DNA from: Acidobacteriota bacterium
GTDB taxonomy: Bacteria > Acidobacteriota > Holophagae > Holophagales > Holophagaceae
Assembly: GCA_016213735.1 (NCBI GenBank)
Contig: JACQZU010000014.1
Coordinates: forward strand, 62,001-126,000
Length of the DNA: 64,000 bases
Direction of reading: 5' to 3'
Positions 33,508 to 41,935 of the stretch are shown here, in pieces. The position numbers and the translations under genes are program-made. How positions within the stretch are numbered: position 1 is the first letter of the stretch; each line of letters begins with the position of its first letter. The notes below the pieces were generated by a model. That model made no database searches, had not been told where the DNA came from, and saw only the letters and a list, made by a program, of their open reading frames with translations.

Positions 33508-34730
33508 CCGAAGATCTCCTTCACCTTCAGGACGGCGGCCACCAGGGCGTCCACGTCCTCCTCGGTGTTGAAGTAGGCCAGGCTCGCCCGGGTGGTGGCG
33601 GGGACCCCGAAGCGCTCCATCACCGGCTGGGCGCAGTGGTGCCCGGCGCGAACCACGATGCCTTCGTGGTCCAGGATGCTGCCGATGTCGTGGGGGTGAA
33701 TGCCTTCCATCACGAAGGAGATCACGGCGGCCTTTTCCCGGGCCTTCCCCAGGATCCGGAGCCCGGGGATCGCCTCCAGCGCCTCCGTGGCGTAGACGAG
33801 CAGGCCATGCTCGTGGGCGGCGATCCGGTCGAAGCCGATGCCCTCCAGGTAGTCCACCGAGGCCCCGAGTCCGATGGTGGCGGCAATGGCCGGGGTTCCG
33901 GCCTCGAACTTTCCCGGGAAGGGCATGTAGGTGGTCTTCTCCCAGGTGACCGAGAGGATCATGTTCCCGCCGCCCTGCCAGGGGGGCATGGCCTCCAGGT
34001 GCTCGGCCTTCCCGAAGAGGGCGCCGATGCCCGTGGGGCCGCTCATCTTGTGGCCGCTGAAGGCGTAGAAGTCGCAGTCCAGGTCTTGCAGGTCCACTTT
34101 CAGGTGGGGTACCGCCTGGGCGCCGTCCACCACCACGGGCACTCCCCGGGCATGGGCCAGGGCCGTGATCTCCTTCACCGGGTTGACCGTCCCGAGGGCA
34201 TTGGAGACGTGCGTGAGTCCGAGGATCCGGGTGCGGTCCGTGATCAGGCCCGGAATGGCGTCCAGGATCAGTTCGCCGTCATCGTCCATGGGGATGACGC
34301 GGATCCGGGCCCCCCGCTCCTGGGCCAGGAGCTGCCACGGGACGATGTTGGCGTGGTGTTCCATGGCGCTGAGAAGGATTTCGTCGCCCGCATGGACCCG
34401 CGGCCGACCGAAGCTCTGGGCCACCAGGTTCAGGGCCTCCGTGGTGCCCCGGGTCCAGACGATCTGCCGGGCAGAGGGGGCATTGACGAGGCGGCGCACC
34501 TTCTCCCGGGCCTCCTCGAATCGGTCGGTGGCCTCCTGGCTCAGGGTGCTCACGCCCCGGTGGACGTTGGTGTGCTCCAGCTGGGCGTAGCGGCCCATGC
34601 GCTCCACCACGGGCCTGGGCATCTGGCCGCTCACGGCGCTGTCGAGGTAGACCAGGCGCTTCCCCTTGAAGGGGGTGGTGAGGATGGGGAAGTCCTCCCG
34701 GATCCGGGCGACGTCGAGGGGCCCGGTCAT
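33504..34730 (-). CDS. sufS: Cysteine desulfurase SufS
   Basis: The 408-residue PLP enzyme takes sulfur from cysteine for cluster assembly. The PLP lysine is in FSGHKMSGPTG, His for cofactor stacking in MEHHANIVPW, and the catalytic Cys in RAGHHCAQPVM, which is the group II (SufS) loop. The ATG at 34730 shares one base with the sufD stop (TGATG). A longer open frame upstream is the shadow of sufD. It is followed by sufU with a four-base overlap. Confidence 0.96.
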   Translation of the reverse strand: MTGPLDVARIREDFPILTTPFKGKRLVYLDSAVSGQMPRPVVERMGRYAQLEHTNVHRGVSTLSQEATDRFEEAREKVRRLVNAPSARQIVWTRGTTEALNLVAQSFGRPRVHAGDEILLSAMEHHANIVPWQLLAQERGARIRVIPMDDDGELILDAIPGLITDRTRILGLTHVSNALGTVNPVKEITALAHARGVPVVVDGAQAVPHLKVDLQDLDCDFYAFSGHKMSGPTGIGALFGKAEHLEAMPPWQGGGNMILSVTWEKTTYMPFPGKFEAGTPAIAATIGLGASVDYLEGIGFDRIAAHEHGLLVYATEALEAIPGLRILGKAREKAAVISFVMEGIHPHDIGSILDHEGIVVRAGHHCAQPVMERFGVPATTRASLAYFNTEEDVDALVAAVLKVKEIFG

Positions 34731-36004
34731 CAGAGGCCCTCCAGCTGCGCACCGCCCTCGGTGCGATCGAGCACCGCGTGCCGGAGCCGCCTTCGGAGGC
34801 TGGGCACCGCGATCCTTCCCAGGAGGTCCGAGGCGAAGCCGTAGGTCAGGACGTTCCGGGCCAGCTCGGGGCTGAATCCGCGGCTCTGGAGGTAGAAGAG
34901 CTCCTCGGGGTCCAGCTGGCCGATGGCGGCGCCATGGGCGCACTTGACGTCGTCGGCGAAGATCTCCAGTTGGGGCTTGGTGTCCACCCGGGCCTCCTCG
35001 CTGAGGAGGAGGTTGCGGCTCTGCTGGCGGGCATCGGTCTGCTGGGCCCCGGGGTGGACCAGGATCCTCCCGTTGAAGACCGCCCGGCTGCGGTCCCCCG
35101 CGACGCACTTGTGGAGCTGGCCGCTGACACAGCGGGGATGGGCGTGGTCGATGCGGCTGTGGGTGTCGGCCACCTGTCGGCCCCCCAACAGGGCCAGGCC
35201 GTCCAATGTAAGTTCCGCCTCCTCCCCGGTGAAGCGGATCCGGGGCTCCTGGCGGGAGATCCAGGCCCCGAAGCTCACGGTCCGGGAGCGGTAGGCGGCC
35301 CTCCCCGCGACCTGCGCGCCCAGGGTGGCGAAATGGAAGGCCTCCGGGCCTTCCCGCTGGATCCGCTCGTGGTCGAGGACGGCCCCCTCCTCCAGAAGCA
35401 CTTCCACCACGGGCGCGCTGAGGTAGGCGCCCTCCCCGGCATGCTCCTCCACCAGGGTGGCTTCGGCGCCGGCCCCCAGGTGGACGAACAGGCGCGGGAG
35501 GACCACGGGACAGCCCTCGCCCCCCTGATTCCAGAACAGCAGGTGCAGGGGTGTCACCACCCGGCAACCGGCCGGAACCCGGAGGATGGCCCCTTCCATG
35601 AAGCGGGCTGCATTCAGGTCCGGGAAGAAGGCGGGCTCCTCCCCGAGCACCGTGCCGAGCGCAGCCTCACCGGGGACGAGGGTCCGGAAGGCCACCCCGT
35701 CCGGCAGGCCCGCCACGGAACAGTGGTGGGGGTCGCAGCGGCCGTTGAGGAAGACCAGGCGCGAGGCCTTGGCTTCCGGGAGGATGGTCGGGCAGGCCTC
35801 CACCCGGGAAGGAGGTGCGGGGCGGAAGGGGAGTTCCCAGAGCGGACGGAGGTCCAGGTATTTCCAGGCCTCCTCCCCCTGGCCGGGCAGCTCCACTCCT
35901 TCCAGGCGCTGTTCCGCGGAAGAACGGAAGAGGTCCCAGCCCCCGGGCCGGGGACTCCCCAGCATCGCGGGCTTGAGGCCTCCTTCAGCGGTGGCCTGGG
36001 CCAT
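34730..36004 (-). CDS. sufD: SUF scaffold subunit SufD
   Basis: The 424-residue protein is a beta-helix subunit of the SufBC2D scaffold. Family blocks include EEAWKYLDLRPL near the start, and the conserved THSRIDHAHPRCVSGQLHKCV with RAVFNGRILVHPGAQQTDARQQSRNLLLS, and then KPQLEIFADDVKCAHGAAIGQLD, the dimer-forming C-terminal region. Its ATG shares one base with the sufC stop (TGATG). Typical length (about 420). Confidence 0.95.
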   Translation of the reverse strand: MAQATAEGGLKPAMLGSPRPGGWDLFRSSAEQRLEGVELPGQGEEAWKYLDLRPLWELPFRPAPPSRVEACPTILPEAKASRLVFLNGRCDPHHCSVAGLPDGVAFRTLVPGEAALGTVLGEEPAFFPDLNAARFMEGAILRVPAGCRVVTPLHLLFWNQGGEGCPVVLPRLFVHLGAGAEATLVEEHAGEGAYLSAPVVEVLLEEGAVLDHERIQREGPEAFHFATLGAQVAGRAAYRSRTVSFGAWISRQEPRIRFTGEEAELTLDGLALLGGRQVADTHSRIDHAHPRCVSGQLHKCVAGDRSRAVFNGRILVHPGAQQTDARQQSRNLLLSEEARVDTKPQLEIFADDVKCAHGAAIGQLDPEELFYLQSRGFSPELARNVLTYGFASDLLGRIAVPSLRRRLRHAVLDRTEGGAQLEGL

Positions 36005-36765
36005 CAGGCCCTCCCCGCCAGGCTTTCGTCCTTCACCCAGTCGTAGCCCCGGGCCTCCAGCTCGTGGGCCAGTTCCTTCCCCCCCTGCTTGATGATGCGG
36101 CCCCCGTTGAGCACATGGACGAAGTCGGGCTGGATCATCTCGAGGATCCGGGGGAAATGGGTGATCAGGATCAGGGCACGGTCTGGATTCATGAGACGGT
36201 TCACGGCCTCCCCCAGGATCCGAAGGGCGTCGATGTCCAGGCCCGAGTCCAGCTCGTCGAGAATGGCCAGGCGAGGCTCCAGCACCGCCATCTGGAGAAT
36301 CTCATTGCGTTTTTTCTCGCCCCCGGAAAACCCTTCGTTGAGGCTGCGGTCCAGGAAGGCGGCGTCCATCTCCACCAGCCGGATTTTCTCCCGGATGAAG
36401 TCCTCCCACTCCAGGGGGTCCAGTTCGTCCCGGCCCTCGGCTTCGGCCTTCTTGTTGTAGGCCAGGCGGAGGAAGGCGGTGTTGGAGACCCCGGGCACCT
36501 CGATGGGGTGCTGGAAGCCCATGAAAAGACCCGCCCGGGCCCGGGCGTCCGGTTCCAGCTCGAAGAGGTTGGCGCCCTGGAACAGGACCTCCCCCCCGGT
36601 CACCTCGTAGGCGGGATGGCCCACCAGGACCTTTCCCAGGGTGGACTTGCCGGAGCCGTTGGGCCCCATGATGGCGTGGACCTCGCCCGCCCTGATCTCG
36701 AGGTCGATGCCCCTGAGAACCTCGGTCTCGCCGATGCGCGCGGTCAGATGACGGATGGACAGCAT
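36004..36765 (-). CDS. sufC: SUF ATPase SufC
   Basis: The 253-residue ABC-type ATPase drives opening of the SufB-SufD scaffold. Walker A GPNGSGKST, ABC signature FSGGEKKRNE and Walker B LAILDELDSGLD are intact; the last carries the family's Asp-Glu-Leu-Asp version. It starts nine bases after the sufB stop with a GGGAG site and overlaps sufD by one base. Length is normal (about 250). Confidence 0.97.
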   Translation of the reverse strand: MLSIRHLTARIGETEVLRGIDLEIRAGEVHAIMGPNGSGKSTLGKVLVGHPAYEVTGGEVLFQGANLFELEPDARARAGLFMGFQHPIEVPGVSNTAFLRLAYNKKAEAEGRDELDPLEWEDFIREKIRLVEMDAAFLDRSLNEGFSGGEKKRNEILQMAVLEPRLAILDELDSGLDIDALRILGEAVNRLMNPDRALILITHFPRILEMIQPDFVHVLNGGRIIKQGGKELAHELEARGYDWVKDESLAGRA

Positions 36766-36774
36766 ACGACTCCC

Positions 36775-38211
36775 TTACCCCACGCTGCCTTCGAGCTTGA
36801 GGGACAGCAGCTTGGTGGCCTCCACCGCGAACTCCATGGGCAGCTCGCGGAAGACCTCCTTGCAGAACCCGTTGATGATCATCGAGATGGCGTCCTCGGC
36901 GGGGATGCCCCGCTGCTGAAAATAGAGCAGCTGTTCCTCGCCGATCTTGCTGGTGGTGGCCTCGTGCTCCACCCGGGCGCTGCGATTCTGAACTTCGATG
37001 TAGGGGAAGGTGTGGGCGCTGCAGGCCTGCCCGATGAGCATGGAGTCGCACTGGCTGAAATTCCGGGCCCCGGCGGCCTTGGGGTGCACCTTCACCAGGC
37101 CGCGGTAGCTGTTGGAGCTGCGCCCCGCGCTGATGCCCTTGCTGATGATGGTGCTCCGGGTGTTCCGGCCCAGGTGGACCATCTTGGTGCCGGTGTCGGC
37201 CTGCTGCCGGTGGTTGGTGAGGGCCACGGAATAGAACTCCCCGACGCTCTCCTCGCCCGCAAGAACGCAGCTGGGGTACTTCCAGGTGATGGCGCTCCCC
37301 GTCTCCACCTGGGTCCAGCTGATCTTGCTGCGGCGCCCCCGGCAGAGCCCGCGCTTGGTCACGAAATTGAAGATGCCGCCCTTGCCGTCCTTGTCGCCGG
37401 CGTACCAGTTCTGGACGGTGCTGTACTTGATGCTGGCGTCGTCCAAGGCCACCAGTTCCACCACCGCCGCGTGCAGCTGGTTGGTGTCGAACTGGGGCGC
37501 CGTGCAGCCCTCCAGGTAGGAGACCGAGGCCCCCTCCTCCGCCACGATGAGGGTGCGCTCGAACTGGCCGGACTCCTTGTTGTTGATGCGGAAGTAGGTG
37601 CTCAGGTCCATGGGGCACTGGACCCCTTTGGGGATGAACACGAAGGAGCCGTCGGTGAAGACCGCGGAATTGAGGGCGGCGTAGAAGTTGTCGGAAAAGG
37701 GGACCACGGTTCCCAGGTACTTCTTCACCAGGTCGGGGTGCTCCCGGACGGCCTCGGAAAAGGAGCAGAACACGATCCCCACCGCCCCCAGCTTTTCCTT
37801 GTAAGTGGTGGTGACGCTCACGGAATCGAAGACCACGTCCACCGCGACGCCCGCCAGGGCCTCCCGCTCGTGGAGGGGGACCCCGAGCTTCTCGAAGGTG
37901 CGCACCAGTTCGGGATCCACCTCGTCCATGGAGCCGTACTGGGGCTTCCGGGGCTTGGGAGCTGAGTAGTAGACGATCTTCTGGAAGTCGGGACGCTCGT
38001 AGTGGACGTTGGCCCAGGCCGGTTCGGACAGGGTGAGCCAGTGCCGGTAGGCCTTGAGGCGGAACTCCAGGAGCCACTCCGGTTCGCCCTTCTTCGCGCT
38101 GATGAGGCGGATCACTCCCTCATCCAGGCCGGGGGCCACGGACTCGGCGTCGATCTCCGTGACAAAGCCGTACTTGTATTCCTGGCTGGTGATCCCTTCA
38201 AGGCCGCTCAT
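36775..38211 (-). CDS. sufB: SUF scaffold subunit SufB
   Basis: The 478-residue protein is the cluster-building subunit of SufBC2D. It begins [18 protein letters not shown] and includes the conserved FVPKGV-like [19 protein letters not shown] block, YLEGCTAP, AVTQRGxC-like [10 protein letters not shown], and the C-terminal RAVSFxxRG-type catalytic region with REDAxxxINGFC ([12 protein letters not shown]). The ATG at 38211 is used rather than one ten codons upstream, because GGGAG lies before it. It is the first gene of the six-gene operon, and a good promoter stands just upstream. Confidence 0.96.
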   Translation of the reverse strand: MSGLEGITSQEYKYGFVTEIDAESVAPGLDEGVIRLISAKKGEPEWLLEFRLKAYRHWLTLSEPAWANVHYERPDFQKIVYYSAPKPRKPQYGSMDEVDPELVRTFEKLGVPLHEREALAGVAVDVVFDSVSVTTTYKEKLGAVGIVFCSFSEAVREHPDLVKKYLGTVVPFSDNFYAALNSAVFTDGSFVFIPKGVQCPMDLSTYFRINNKESGQFERTLIVAEEGASVSYLEGCTAPQFDTNQLHAAVVELVALDDASIKYSTVQNWYAGDKDGKGGIFNFVTKRGLCRGRRSKISWTQVETGSAITWKYPSCVLAGEESVGEFYSVALTNHRQQADTGTKMVHLGRNTRSTIISKGISAGRSSNSYRGLVKVHPKAAGARNFSQCDSMLIGQACSAHTFPYIEVQNRSARVEHEATTSKIGEEQLLYFQQRGIPAEDAISMIINGFCKEVFRELPMEFAVEATKLLSLKLEGSVG

Positions 38212-38232
38212 GCACCGCTCCCGGGCCCTACC

Positions 38233-38260
38233 ATTGTCCAATCCCGACCAAAATTGTCAA
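38233..38260 (-). promoter_or_regulatory. sufB: Promoter of the suf operon
   Basis: On the minus strand, a perfect -35 TTGACA (38255-38260) and a -10-like GACAAT (38233-38238, four of six matches) are 16 bases apart; transcription would begin about 15 bases before sufB. GACAAT recurs in both elements as a direct repeat, so a repressor could cover the promoter, but no known SufR or IscR box is recognised. Confidence 0.65.
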
Positions 38261-38286
38261 CTTAATTCCCCGGAACCTGCCTCCCC

Positions 38287-40149
38287 TCAGGAAGCAGGGA
38301 CCCCGGCCTTTTCGAGATCGGCGATGAGGGCCTGCATCTGGGACTTCACGCCCTCCACCTGTTCGGGCTGGAGGTCTCCTGCCTCGGCCTCCAGGCCCAG
38401 GCGGAGGATTTCCAGGGCCTCCTCGCGCTCCCCATCCCCCGCGAGGGCCGCCCCCAGCTGGAAGTGGGTGATCACGGTGGGCTCCTTCTCCAGCACCGGG
38501 CCCAGGAGTTCGATCACTTCACCGGGCCGTCCGAGGGCCAGGAGGTATTGGCAGAGCAAGGTCCGGGCGCGCCCCTCCTGCCCGGGGAGGGGGTGGGCCT
38601 GGAGGCGGCGGACTTCCAGGAGGTCCTCTTCCGACAGGGTCCCGCCCAGCAGGCGCCAGGCCTGCCGCATGAGCGCCGCTTCCCAGGCGCCGCTGCTTTT
38701 GGGATGGGCGGCCAGGAAGGCATCCAGGGCTTTGTGCACCATCGCCTCCTCGGGACCCTGCATGTCGTGGTCCATCAGGAGGCGAAGGGCCTGGAAGCAG
38801 AGCCGGGGATGCCGGTCCGAGGCGGCAAAGGCTGCAAGCCGGGAACGCCCTCCGGCCGGACTCTTCAGGTAGGCGTGCTGGGTTTCGAGGAAGTCCAGGC
38901 GGTCGCTCTTGCCCCTCCTGCGGGCCCGTCGCAGGCAGGCCTCCGCCTCCCCGGCGTTGCCTTCCTCCATCCAGGATTCGGCTTCATCCAGAAGGCGCTG
39001 GGCCGAGAGCTTTCCGCCCCGGGCGGAGCGGAGCTGGGCGGGATCCCGGGCGTCCATGAGCAGGAGGAGCTCGGGGTCCCCTGGGTGTTGGGCCAGGAGT
39101 TCTTCCAGGATCCGGAAGGCCTTCTGGCGCTCCCCGGCGTGGAGGTATCCCTCGGCCAGGAGTTCGCGAACGCGAAGGTCCCCCGGAAGGTGCCCCGAGG
39201 CTTCCTTGAGCACCGAGATGGCGGCCTGGGCTTCTCCCCTGGCCACGAGCACCTCGCCGAGAAGGGCGAGCGTCTCGCCGTTCCGGGCCAGCCCCACCGC
39301 GGCCTCCGCGGCCTCCAGGGCGGCCTGGAGATCCTCCTCCTCCAGGTGCTGCTCGGCCAGACGGACCCTGGGCTCGAGTTCTTCGGGCCGCAGTTCGGCC
39401 GCCCGGCCCAGGGCCTCCAGGGCCTGGTCCGCGCGGTCGGGCTGCTGCCCCAGGAGGCGTGCCAGGAGCATCCAGGCCTCGTAGTGGCGGGGACTGATCT
39501 GCACGGCCCGCCGGGCCAGCTGTTCAGCCTCCTCGGTGGCCTTGGCGACCTCCTTCAGGGCGGCGACGGTGTAGACCAGTTCGTAGTTCCGGGGATCGAG
39601 GTTCAGGGCTTCGGCCAGCCGGTCCGCCGCCTCGCCCAGCTGGGAATTCTCCAGGAAGGCGGAGGTCTCGAGGAGCGCCCTGCGCAGCTGGGACATGGAG
39701 CGGGGGCGGGCGATGGGAAGGATGCGGGCCCGGTACCGCGTGAAGGTCTCCCGGGCCCCGATCAGCTGAAGGTTCTCCTCCACCATCTGTTCCCAGCGTC
39801 CTGTGAAGGCGTGGGCGTCGAGGCGTCCCTTCTGCTCCATCTCGGCCACCAGGGCCATGAGGCCATTCCGGAGCATCACCTCGGATCGTTCCAGCTTCCC
39901 GAGCTGTTCGGAGACCGTCTCAAGGTAGGTCTCCACCCGCCGGAGGCCTTCCTCCAGTCCGGTGATGCGTTCCAGGAGGTGTTCGTCCAGGTCCTCCTCC
40001 TCCGCCTCCACCACCGCTTCGGGTTCCTCCCAGGTCTGGTCCCCCGTGACGATGAGGAGACGGGTGCCGCACTTCCTGCAGCTTTCCCTTCCCCCTGGGT
40101 TCCAGGTGAGGCAGTTCTGGCAATAGGTGCCGGGACGCTCCGCTTCCAT
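38287..40149 (-). CDS. Zinc-ribbon TPR protein, unknown function
   Basis: The 620-residue cytoplasmic protein starts with a zinc ribbon (Cys10, Cys13, Cys24, Cys27), then an acidic coiled-coil region (LDEHLLERITGLEEGLRRVETYLETVSEQLGKLE-type heptads), and from about residue 170 a long run of TPR-like helix pairs (for example LARRAVQISPRHYEAWMLLARLLG, ALEAAEAAVGLARNGETLALLGEVL). It is a scaffold-type protein. I do not recognise a specific family. The ATG at 40149 was chosen over the longer frame to 40872, whose first 241 residues look non-coding. It is divergent from a second, small TPR protein and shares its control region. Confidence 0.8.
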   Translation of the reverse strand: MEAERPGTYCQNCLTWNPGGRESCRKCGTRLLIVTGDQTWEEPEAVVEAEEEDLDEHLLERITGLEEGLRRVETYLETVSEQLGKLERSEVMLRNGLMALVAEMEQKGRLDAHAFTGRWEQMVEENLQLIGARETFTRYRARILPIARPRSMSQLRRALLETSAFLENSQLGEAADRLAEALNLDPRNYELVYTVAALKEVAKATEEAEQLARRAVQISPRHYEAWMLLARLLGQQPDRADQALEALGRAAELRPEELEPRVRLAEQHLEEEDLQAALEAAEAAVGLARNGETLALLGEVLVARGEAQAAISVLKEASGHLPGDLRVRELLAEGYLHAGERQKAFRILEELLAQHPGDPELLLLMDARDPAQLRSARGGKLSAQRLLDEAESWMEEGNAGEAEACLRRARRRGKSDRLDFLETQHAYLKSPAGGRSRLAAFAASDRHPRLCFQALRLLMDHDMQGPEEAMVHKALDAFLAAHPKSSGAWEAALMRQAWRLLGGTLSEEDLLEVRRLQAHPLPGQEGRARTLLCQYLLALGRPGEVIELLGPVLEKEPTVITHFQLGAALAGDGEREEALEILRLGLEAEAGDLQPEQVEGVKSQMQALIADLEKAGVPAS

Positions 40150-40329
40150 GGACCCAGGATAGATTGGATGCCGGCGGATCCGGGGCCGGAACCCCGGTCT
40201 GCCCAGGGCGGCAGGACGGTTTCCGGGATTCCGGGACCCCTCTCCTGCCGAGGCGCGGATCATTTCGGGTCGCCGGGAGGGAGGCTCTGGTGGGATGATC
40301 CGGGGGTCGGCACGGGGAGGATTCCGCCG

Positions 40330-40839
40330 GTGAGCAGCCAGGAACATCGCCAGGAGGCCATGGAGTGGGTCGGCAAGGCCTACCAGCTGCACATGAAGGG
40401 AGACGTGGAGAAGGCCATCGCCCTCTACGACAAGTCCATCGCCCTCTGCCCGACGCCCGAGGCCTACACCTTCCGGGGCTGGGCCAAGAGCTTCCACCAC
40501 GACTTCGAGGCGGCCATCCAGGACTGCCACCAGGCCATCGACCTGGATCCGGAATACGGCAACCCCTACAACGACATCGGAGCCTACTTCCTGGAAATGG
40601 GGCAGCCGGAGGACGCCATCCCATGGCTCCGGATGGCCCTGAAGGCCAAGCGATACGAAAGTTACTGCTTCCCCCACTTCAACCTCGGGAGGATCTTCGA
40701 GGCCGAGGATCGTTTCGAGGAGGCGCTCCGGCACTACGGAGCCGCCCTGGCGGAGAGCCCCGGTTACGCCCTGGCCGCCAAGGCCCTCGAAAGGGTGAAG
40801 GCGCGGCTCGAGGCCCCCAGGGTGGCGCCGGCCGGGTAA
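40330..40839 (+). CDS. Small TPR protein
   Basis: The 169-residue protein is almost wholly made of TPR repeats: AYQLHMKGDVEKAIALYDKSIAL, EAYTFRGWAKSFHHDFEAAIQDC, NPYNDIGAYFLEMGQPEDAIPW, FNLGRIFEAEDRFEEALRHYGAAL, each with the W/L/G/Y-A-F-A-P pattern. It should bind other proteins. The GTG at 40330 with GGGAGG upstream is preferred; an ATG at 40360 with a closer ribosome site is the alternative. It ends 19 bases before the MqnD-like gene, so they are probably cotranscribed. Confidence 0.8.
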   Translation: MSSQEHRQEAMEWVGKAYQLHMKGDVEKAIALYDKSIALCPTPEAYTFRGWAKSFHHDFEAAIQDCHQAIDLDPEYGNPYNDIGAYFLEMGQPEDAIPWLRMALKAKRYESYCFPHFNLGRIFEAEDRFEEALRHYGAALAESPGYALAAKALERVKARLEAPRVAPAG

Positions 40840-40858
40840 GCCCAGGGGCCCGACTCCC

Positions 40859-41668
40859 ATGCACCTGACCATCGCCCACAGCCCGGACTCGGACGACGCC
40901 TACATGATGGCCCCCCTGGCCCTGGGCTGGCTGGACCCCGAAGGGTTTCAATTCTCCTTCGTGCGCAAGGACATCGAAACCCTCAACGGGGAGGCCCTGG
41001 AAGGGCGCTACGAAGTCACGGCCATCAGCTTCGGGGTCTATCCTGAGATCGCGAACCGCTACCAGTTGCTGAGCGCCGGCTCGAGCATCCAGGAGGGGAC
41101 GGGCCCCCTGGTGGTGGCCCGGGAACCCATGGGGCCGGTGGATCTTTCGGGGGTCGAGGTGGCTGTTCCGGGGTTGCGGACCAGCGCCCTCCTGGCTTTC
41201 CGAAGGTACGCGGAAGCCCACGGGTTCACTCCCCGGGTGACGTGCGTCCCCTTCGACCAGATCCTCCCGGCGCTGGTGGAGGGCCGATTCCAGGCTGGAC
41301 TCCTGATCAACGAGAGCCAATTGCAATACCACCTGCACGGCCTCGACCTGGTGGCCGACCTCGGGGCCTGGTGGAAGGACACGCAGGACCTTCCCCTGCC
41401 CATGGGGGGGAATGCCATCCGGAAGGACCTCCCATGGGACCTCAGGGTCCGTTTCGCCACCTTGATGAGGAAGAGCGTGGCGCTCGCGAGGGTGCGGCAC
41501 GAGGAGAGCGTGGATTACGCCCAGGGATTCGGACGGGGGATGGACCGGAGGATGGTTTCCCGGTACGTCCAGGCCTGGGTGAACGATTTCACGGAAGACC
41601 CAGGGCCCAGGGGGCGGCTCGGCGTCAGCCGCCTGCTCGGGAGGGAGGCCGAATGGGTGCAGGGTTGA
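40859..41668 (+). CDS. MqnA/MqnD-family protein, probable menaquinone (futalosine pathway) enzyme
   Basis: The 269-residue protein begins HSPDSDDAYMMAPLALGWLD, the start seen in the MqnA/MqnD/substrate-binding group often annotated 1,4-dihydroxy-6-naphthoate synthase. Also shown are IETLNGEALEGRYEVTAISFGVYPEIA, GPLVVA and a late FDQILPALVEGRFQAGLLINESQLQY block. MqnD converts cyclic dehypoxanthine futalosine to 1,4-dihydroxy-6-naphthoate in the futalosine route to menaquinone. No other mqn gene is in the window, and the fold is shared with periplasmic binding proteins, but no signal peptide is present, which favours a cytoplasmic enzyme. Ends with a 267-base gap before the next gene. Confidence 0.7.
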   Translation: MHLTIAHSPDSDDAYMMAPLALGWLDPEGFQFSFVRKDIETLNGEALEGRYEVTAISFGVYPEIANRYQLLSAGSSIQEGTGPLVVAREPMGPVDLSGVEVAVPGLRTSALLAFRRYAEAHGFTPRVTCVPFDQILPALVEGRFQAGLLINESQLQYHLHGLDLVADLGAWWKDTQDLPLPMGGNAIRKDLPWDLRVRFATLMRKSVALARVRHEESVDYAQGFGRGMDRRMVSRYVQAWVNDFTEDPGPRGRLGVSRLLGREAEWVQG

Positions 41669-41935
41669 AGACCCTTCTTCGCCTCCCTGGTCCGATGTTT
41701 GCAATATCTCCGGGATTTATGGAGGTTCTGTCAAAGCTCCGACCCTTAACGCCTTCCCGGCCTGCCCCTGGCGGGCCGGAAGCCACTCCGGGGGGTGGCC
41801 ATCCCCCCCTCCTAAATGCCCCCCATCATCTTTTCCAAGTCTTTGTTGTGCTAGGATTGAAAACAGTCCTTCCATTCTTGTCATGAGCCGGACCTTGGGT
41901 TCCAGATTTTAAAAAACAGTCGTACCGAGGCGCCT

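Noticed and set aside
38464-40839. 791-codon plus-strand frame ending in the small TPR protein
   Set aside because: Only the last 169 codons after the GTG at 40330 look like TPR protein; the rest is antisense to the zinc-ribbon TPR gene.
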